A DNA stretch of 64,000 bases, taken from positions 1-64,000 of the forward strand of contig NZ_PXUP01000008.1 in the NCBI RefSeq assembly GCF_003324185.1, in the 5' to 3' direction. The DNA comes from Faecalibacterium prausnitzii. Lineage in GTDB: Bacteria > Bacillota > Clostridia > Oscillospirales > Ruminococcaceae. Made by a program: the position numbers and the translations under genes. Every line of letters starts with the position of its first letter. The first letter of the stretch is position 1. Positions 60,364 through 64,000 of the stretch are shown here, one piece after another. The notes below the pieces were generated by a model. That model ran no database searches. It was given only the letters and a program-made list of their open reading frames with translations, and was not told the origin of the DNA.

Positions 60364-61695
60364 TTACTTCAGCTTTGCCTCCAGCTCTGCGGTCAGGCCC
60401 TCATAGCCGGGCTTGCCCAGCAGGGCAAACATATTCTTCTTGTAGCTTTCCACGCCGGGCTGGTTGAAGGGGTTCACGCTCAGCAGGTAGCCGCTGCAGG
60501 CGCAGGCACGCCAGAAGAAGTAGATCAGGTAGCCCACATTATAAGCAGACAGGTCATCCACCTCGATCAGCACCTCGGGCACACCGCCGTCGGTGTGTGC
60601 CAGAATGGTGCCTTCCATGGCCTTGCGGTTGACCACGCTCATATTCTGGTTTGCAAGGAAGTTCAGGCCGTCAAAGTTGCCCTCCAGCGGGTCGATGAAC
60701 AGATCCTGTGCGGGCTTCTTCACGTCCACGATGGTCTCGAACATGATGCGGGCACCTTCCTGAATGAACTGACCCATGGAGTGCAGGTCGGTGGAGAAGA
60801 TGCAACTTGCGGGGAACAGACCCTTGTTGTCCTTGCCCTCGCTCTCGCCGAACAGCTGCTTGTACCACTCGTTCATCAGGGTGAAGTCCGGCTCGTAGCA
60901 CTCCAGGATCTCCACAGCCTTGCCCTTGCGGTACAGGATGTTGCGGATGGCGGCGTACTTGTAAGCATCGTTGTCGGGGCTCAGCACGGAGAAGCGCTCC
61001 ATAGCGTCGGCAGCGCCCTGCATCAGAGCATCGATGTCGATGCCGGCAGCGGCGATGGGCAGCAGACCCACGGCGCTCAGCACGGAGTAGCGGCCGCCCA
61101 CGTCATCGGGAACTACAAAAGTAGGCCAGCCCTGTGCGTCAGCCAGCTGCTTCAAAGTGCCCTTGGCACGGTCGGTGGTGGCGTAGATGCGCTTGTTGGC
61201 TTCCTCCACGCCCATCTCCTTTTCCAGCAGCTCGCGCAGCACACGGAAGGCCAGAGAGGTCTCGGTGGTGGTGCCGGACTTGGAGATGACGTTGATGGAG
61301 AAGCGCTTGCCCTTGCACAGGCTGATGATATTGTTCAGGTAGGTGGGGCTGATGCTGTTGCCGCAGAAGTAGATCTTCAGACCATCCTCCAGCTCGTTGT
61401 GGTACATACCCTTAACGGCCTCCACAACAGCGCGTGCGCCCAGATAGCTGCCGCCGATACCGGCCACGACCAGAACGTCGGAGTCCTCGCGGATCTTGGC
61501 AGCAGCTGCCTTGATGCGGGCGAACTCTTCCTTGTCGTAATCCCGGGGCAGGGTCATCCAGCCCAGAAAATCGCTGCCGGGGCCGTTCTTGGCTTCCAGC
61601 TGCTTGTGGGCGGCTTCTACCTGCGGGTAGATGGCTGCATATTCCTCTTCGCTGATGAAGCTGGAGAGGTGTTTCGTGTTCAGTGCGACACTCAT
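60364..61695 (-). CDS. pgi: Glucose-6-phosphate isomerase
   Basis: A 443-residue glycolytic enzyme. Motifs: [19 protein letters not shown] (near residue 72), [32 protein letters not shown] (family signature) and a catalytic Glu in [14 protein letters not shown]. The Lys/His region is near the C-terminus. The ATG at 61695 follows TGGAGG. It is a single gene. Confidence 0.97.
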   Translation of the reverse strand: MSVALNTKHLSSFISEEEYAAIYPQVEAAHKQLEAKNGPGSDFLGWMTLPRDYDKEEFARIKAAAAKIREDSDVLVVAGIGGSYLGARAVVEAVKGMYHNELEDGLKIYFCGNSISPTYLNNIISLCKGKRFSINVISKSGTTTETSLAFRVLRELLEKEMGVEEANKRIYATTDRAKGTLKQLADAQGWPTFVVPDDVGGRYSVLSAVGLLPIAAAGIDIDALMQGAADAMERFSVLSPDNDAYKYAAIRNILYRKGKAVEILECYEPDFTLMNEWYKQLFGESEGKDNKGLFPASCIFSTDLHSMGQFIQEGARIMFETIVDVKKPAQDLFIDPLEGNFDGLNFLANQNMSVVNRKAMEGTILAHTDGGVPEVLIEVDDLSAYNVGYLIYFFWRACACSGYLLSVNPFNQPGVESYKKNMFALLGKPGYEGLTAELEAKLK

Positions 61696-61920
61696 TTTAT
61701 TAAAACCTCCAAACGATCTGCCGGGCCTTTGCCCTGCGAGGAAATATCTTGGTATAAGTGTACCGTTCCCTCCGGGTAAAGTCAAGGTCAAATTCCTTAG
61801 ATTTCATACAATTTTAATAGTGTTTTTTTGTTTCTTCATCCAGATTTGTTCAGGTATCCAACAGTCCCACCGGGCGTCCGGTGCACTTTTGTGCGCTGAA
61901 GCGCCTTTTTCGGCACAGGG

Positions 61921-63153
61921 TCAGGCTGCTGTCCCCCGCAGGCTGTCCCACAGCAGCTGCAAGGCGGTGTCAACATCCATGCGGGGCGCATCGGCGGCAG
62001 CGCACACCGGGTACTCCCCCTGTACTGCTTCGCCGCACAGCAGCTGCGCCTTGCCCACCGTCTGTCCCCGGGTCACCGGGGCTTCCAGCGTGTCGGGCAG
62101 TTCCAGCTGCACGGTCAGCTGTCCGGCGCTTTCGGCGGGCAACAACGCGGTCTGCGGCAGAGCGGCGTAATCCAGCGGCACGGTCTCCTCCGTGCTGCCC
62201 TTTACCTTTAATTGCAGCGGGCGCTCCTGCGGCAGGGGCACCGGTGCGGCACGGTAGGCCGCAAAGCCGTAGTCCAGCAGGGTGGTGGCGGCTTCGAACC
62301 GTTCCTTGCTGGAGGGTGCACCCAGCACCACCGCGATGAGATTCAGCCCGTCCCGGGTGGCGCTGGCGGTAATGCACACGCCCGCTCCGCCGGTGGTGCC
62401 GGTCTTGAGCCCGGTGATGCCGTTATAACGCCGCAGCAGCTTATTGGTGTTCACCAGCTGGGTCTGCCCGCCCCGCAGGGTGTCCGTCCAGATGCCGGTA
62501 TAGTGCAGCACCTCCGGGCAGGTGTTCAGGATGGTGCGGCTCATGATGGCTACATCCCGTGCGGTGGAAAGATGCCCTTCTGTGTCCAGCCCGCAGGCGT
62601 TGCGGAAGGTGGTGTGCTCCATGCCCAGCTCTGCGGCGCGGGCGTTCATCTGCTGCACAAAGGCAGGCTCGCTGCCGCCCACAAGCTCTGCCACCGCCAC
62701 TGCTGCATCGTTGGCAGAGGACACGCAGATGGCCTTGAGCATCTCGTCCAGCGTGAACTGCTCCCCGGGCTCCAGCCAGATCTGACTGCCGCCCATGTGG
62801 TAGGCGTGCTCACTAACCGGCACAGCGGTATCCATGGTCAGCCGCCCGGCGTGCACCGCCTCAAAGGTGAGCAGCAGGGTCATCACCTTGGTAATGGAGG
62901 CGATGGGCATGGTCTGGTCAGCGTTCATCTCGTAAAGCACCGCGCCGCTGGTCTGGTCGATAAGGATCGCCGCGCGGCAGGGCAGGGTAAGCTGCGGCGG
63001 GGTGACCGTCAGGGTCTGCGCTGCCGGTTCTGCCTGCGTTTGCACCGCCGGTTGAATGCGCAGCCCCTTGCCCTGCGCCGTGCCGAAGGCCAGCGCAAAC
63101 AGCCAGAAGCAGACCACCCCCGCGCACAGCAACGCCAGATTTCTCCGTTCCAT
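61921..63153 (-). CDS. Serine-type D-Ala-D-Ala carboxypeptidase
   Basis: A 410-residue penicillin-binding protein (DacA/DacF type) that trims the pentapeptide of peptidoglycan. A signal peptide/anchor lies at residues 5-27. The SxxK motif is in MPIASITKVMTLLL near residue 82; SxN in VSSANDAAVAV near 144; KTG in GLKTGTTGGAG near 250. The C-terminal domain is a beta-rich PBP5-type tail. The ATG follows GGGAGGG. Confidence 0.93.
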   Translation of the reverse strand: MERRNLALLCAGVVCFWLFALAFGTAQGKGLRIQPAVQTQAEPAAQTLTVTPPQLTLPCRAAILIDQTSGAVLYEMNADQTMPIASITKVMTLLLTFEAVHAGRLTMDTAVPVSEHAYHMGGSQIWLEPGEQFTLDEMLKAICVSSANDAAVAVAELVGGSEPAFVQQMNARAAELGMEHTTFRNACGLDTEGHLSTARDVAIMSRTILNTCPEVLHYTGIWTDTLRGGQTQLVNTNKLLRRYNGITGLKTGTTGGAGVCITASATRDGLNLIAVVLGAPSSKERFEAATTLLDYGFAAYRAAPVPLPQERPLQLKVKGSTEETVPLDYAALPQTALLPAESAGQLTVQLELPDTLEAPVTRGQTVGKAQLLCGEAVQGEYPVCAAADAPRMDVDTALQLLWDSLRGTAA

Positions 63154-63380
63154 TTCCGTCCCTCCCCGTGCGAAGTCTCTTGCTGCTACTGTATGCAGTG
63201 GTCTTTTCAGGCATGCCGCTCGTCAATTTTGCCGTACTATTTTTCATATTGTGTTCGTTTTCTGTTAACTTTGGTACCTGTCCCTTGACTTTTCACGGCA
63301 AAACTTGTAAAATTGAACTGTTCCCAGAAGGGAGCAAGCCCAGTTTCATACAATCATGCAATCACAAGGAGGGTCTCATT

Positions 63381-63716
63381 ATGAATCTTTCTCGCCGTAA
63401 CTTTATAAAGATCGCCGGTCTGTCCGCTGCTGCTGTTGCAGGTGCCGCCCTGTTCACCGGCTGCTCCGGTCAGCTCATGCTGCCCGTCCGGTTCTCTGCT
63501 ACCGTGATCGGTAAAGATATCCAGAAGGCTCTGGACACCAAGCAGTTTTCTGTCGTGGCCAGCCTGAAGCCGGACGCCCAGGAGAACGCCATCAACGCTT
63601 TTGTGAGACGTCAGCTTCCCCTGTCTATGTACGAGGTCGATTTCATTGAGCGCAAGACCGATACACTGGACGGCAAGGAGACCGATTATCTGTTCGTTAC
63701 CCTGAAAAACAGCTAA
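63381..63716 (+). CDS. Small lipoprotein with Tat-like signal
   Basis: A 111-residue exported protein: SRRNFIKIAGLSAAAVAG is a twin-arginine-like signal, followed by lipobox FTGCSG (Cys near residue 28). The mature part of about 80 residues has no recognised domain. The ATG follows AAGGAGGG. The similar N-terminus of the PstS-like protein suggests both use the same export route. Confidence 0.75.
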   Translation: MNLSRRNFIKIAGLSAAAVAGAALFTGCSGQLMLPVRFSATVIGKDIQKALDTKQFSVVASLKPDAQENAINAFVRRQLPLSMYEVDFIERKTDTLDGKETDYLFVTLKNS

Positions 63717-63743
63717 CGGCTCGTCATTCCTTCCTGCAGCTTT

Positions 63744-63767
63744 GGGACGCGAGATTTTTCGCGTCCC
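63744..63767 (+). terminator. Intrinsic terminator
   Basis: Nine-bp stem (63744-63752/63759-63767) with a T-run, 27 nt after the lipoprotein gene. Confidence 0.9.
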
Positions 63768-63896
63768 TTTTTGTTTTGACGCACTGCAAAAGACCGGTGT
63801 CTCCGTGCAAAAACAGTCTTGCACCCCGGTGGGCTTCTGTTATATAATGAGAAGAAATGCAAAACACCCCCGTTTTTATCGAAAGGATCGTTCCCC

Positions 63897-64000
63897 ATGC
63901 GAGTTTGTTTTTATACCCTCGGCTGCAAGGTCAACCTGAACGAGACCGGTGCGCTGGAACAGCTGTTCCGCGCCAACGGCTTTACCATTGCGCAGGAAGG
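63897..64000 (+). CDS. tRNA methylthiotransferase MtaB-like, 5' end only
   Basis: The first 34 codons read MRVCFYTLGCKVNLNETGAL and continue open to the window edge. TLGCKVN-E-T/A is the N-terminal UPF0004 signature of MiaB/MtaB proteins (Cys for the auxiliary cluster). MtaB adds a methylthio group to t6A37 in tRNA. The start follows AAAGGA. Confidence 0.9.
   Translation, partial: MRVCFYTLGCKVNLNETGALEQLFRANGFTIAQE

Overview
The window looks like a chromosome segment of a moderately GC-rich gut Clostridia member, most likely Faecalibacterium or a close Oscillospiraceae/Ruminococcaceae relative. This is an inference from codon and base usage, from a SigK-type sigma factor, from a T-box-controlled alaS, from a CIRCE-controlled small heat-shock gene, and from the accessory genes. 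No 16S gene is present to settle the genus.

Two regions differ sharply. From about 6.0 to 36.5 kb lies a genomic island, almost entirely on the minus strand, made of small single-copy accessory genes and many remnants. It is bounded by 467-bp direct repeats (5553-6019 and 36491-36957, about 97% identical) that carry the 5' half of a sigK-like gene. The left copy is cut exactly where SigK reads I-E-N-E, the position at which skin-type elements interrupt sigK in other Firmicutes. The right copy continues into an intact sigK. Left of the island are an incomplete Y-family DNA polymerase gene, a GH31 alpha-glucosidase, an unknown membrane protein and an alpha/beta hydrolase.

Inside the island, in order: a double-HTH protein and an orphan HipA-like kinase; a plasmid/ICE-like block (MazF-type toxin, ParB-like nuclease-domain protein, zinc-binding protein) led by a candidate structured RNA; an HD hydrolase between similar terminators; a tightly coupled operon of two methyltransferases, a metallo-beta-lactamase-fold protein, three ATC-hydrolase-family paralogs and a ketopantoate-reductase-like enzyme, preceded by two palindromic operators and decayed at its 3' end; stress and metabolite-repair genes (Nudix, HD, MsrA, alcohol dehydrogenase, Hsp20, purine nucleoside phosphorylase); a DUF262 protein, a DUF5131 protein, an archaeal-type peptidyl-tRNA hydrolase and a pentapeptide-repeat protein; superoxide reductase, a MerR regulator, SfsA, macrodomain, isochorismatase and YczE proteins; an IS3 fragment joined to a truncated conjugative-element helicase gene; and the radical SAM mobile pair with a nonsense-mutated MarR regulator. 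At least thirteen gene remnants or broken genes show decay by deletion and point nonsense mutation.

From 36.6 kb onward the sequence is ordinary core chromosome: sigK, a toprim protein, holA, comEC (with a degenerate C-terminal domain), a phosphoribosyltransferase, a HIT protein, alaS with its T-box leader, RluA-type pseudouridine synthase, an FMN-dependent oxidase, tRNA-Ser(GGA), exported proteins, a ricin-lectin protein with a histone-H1-like tail, a MATE exporter, a PstS-like/PsiE-like pair, plsY, der, a DUF512 radical SAM protein, rpmF with yceD, pgi, a D,D-carboxypeptidase and the start of a methylthiotransferase gene. Core intergenic regions carry clear bidirectional hairpin terminators.
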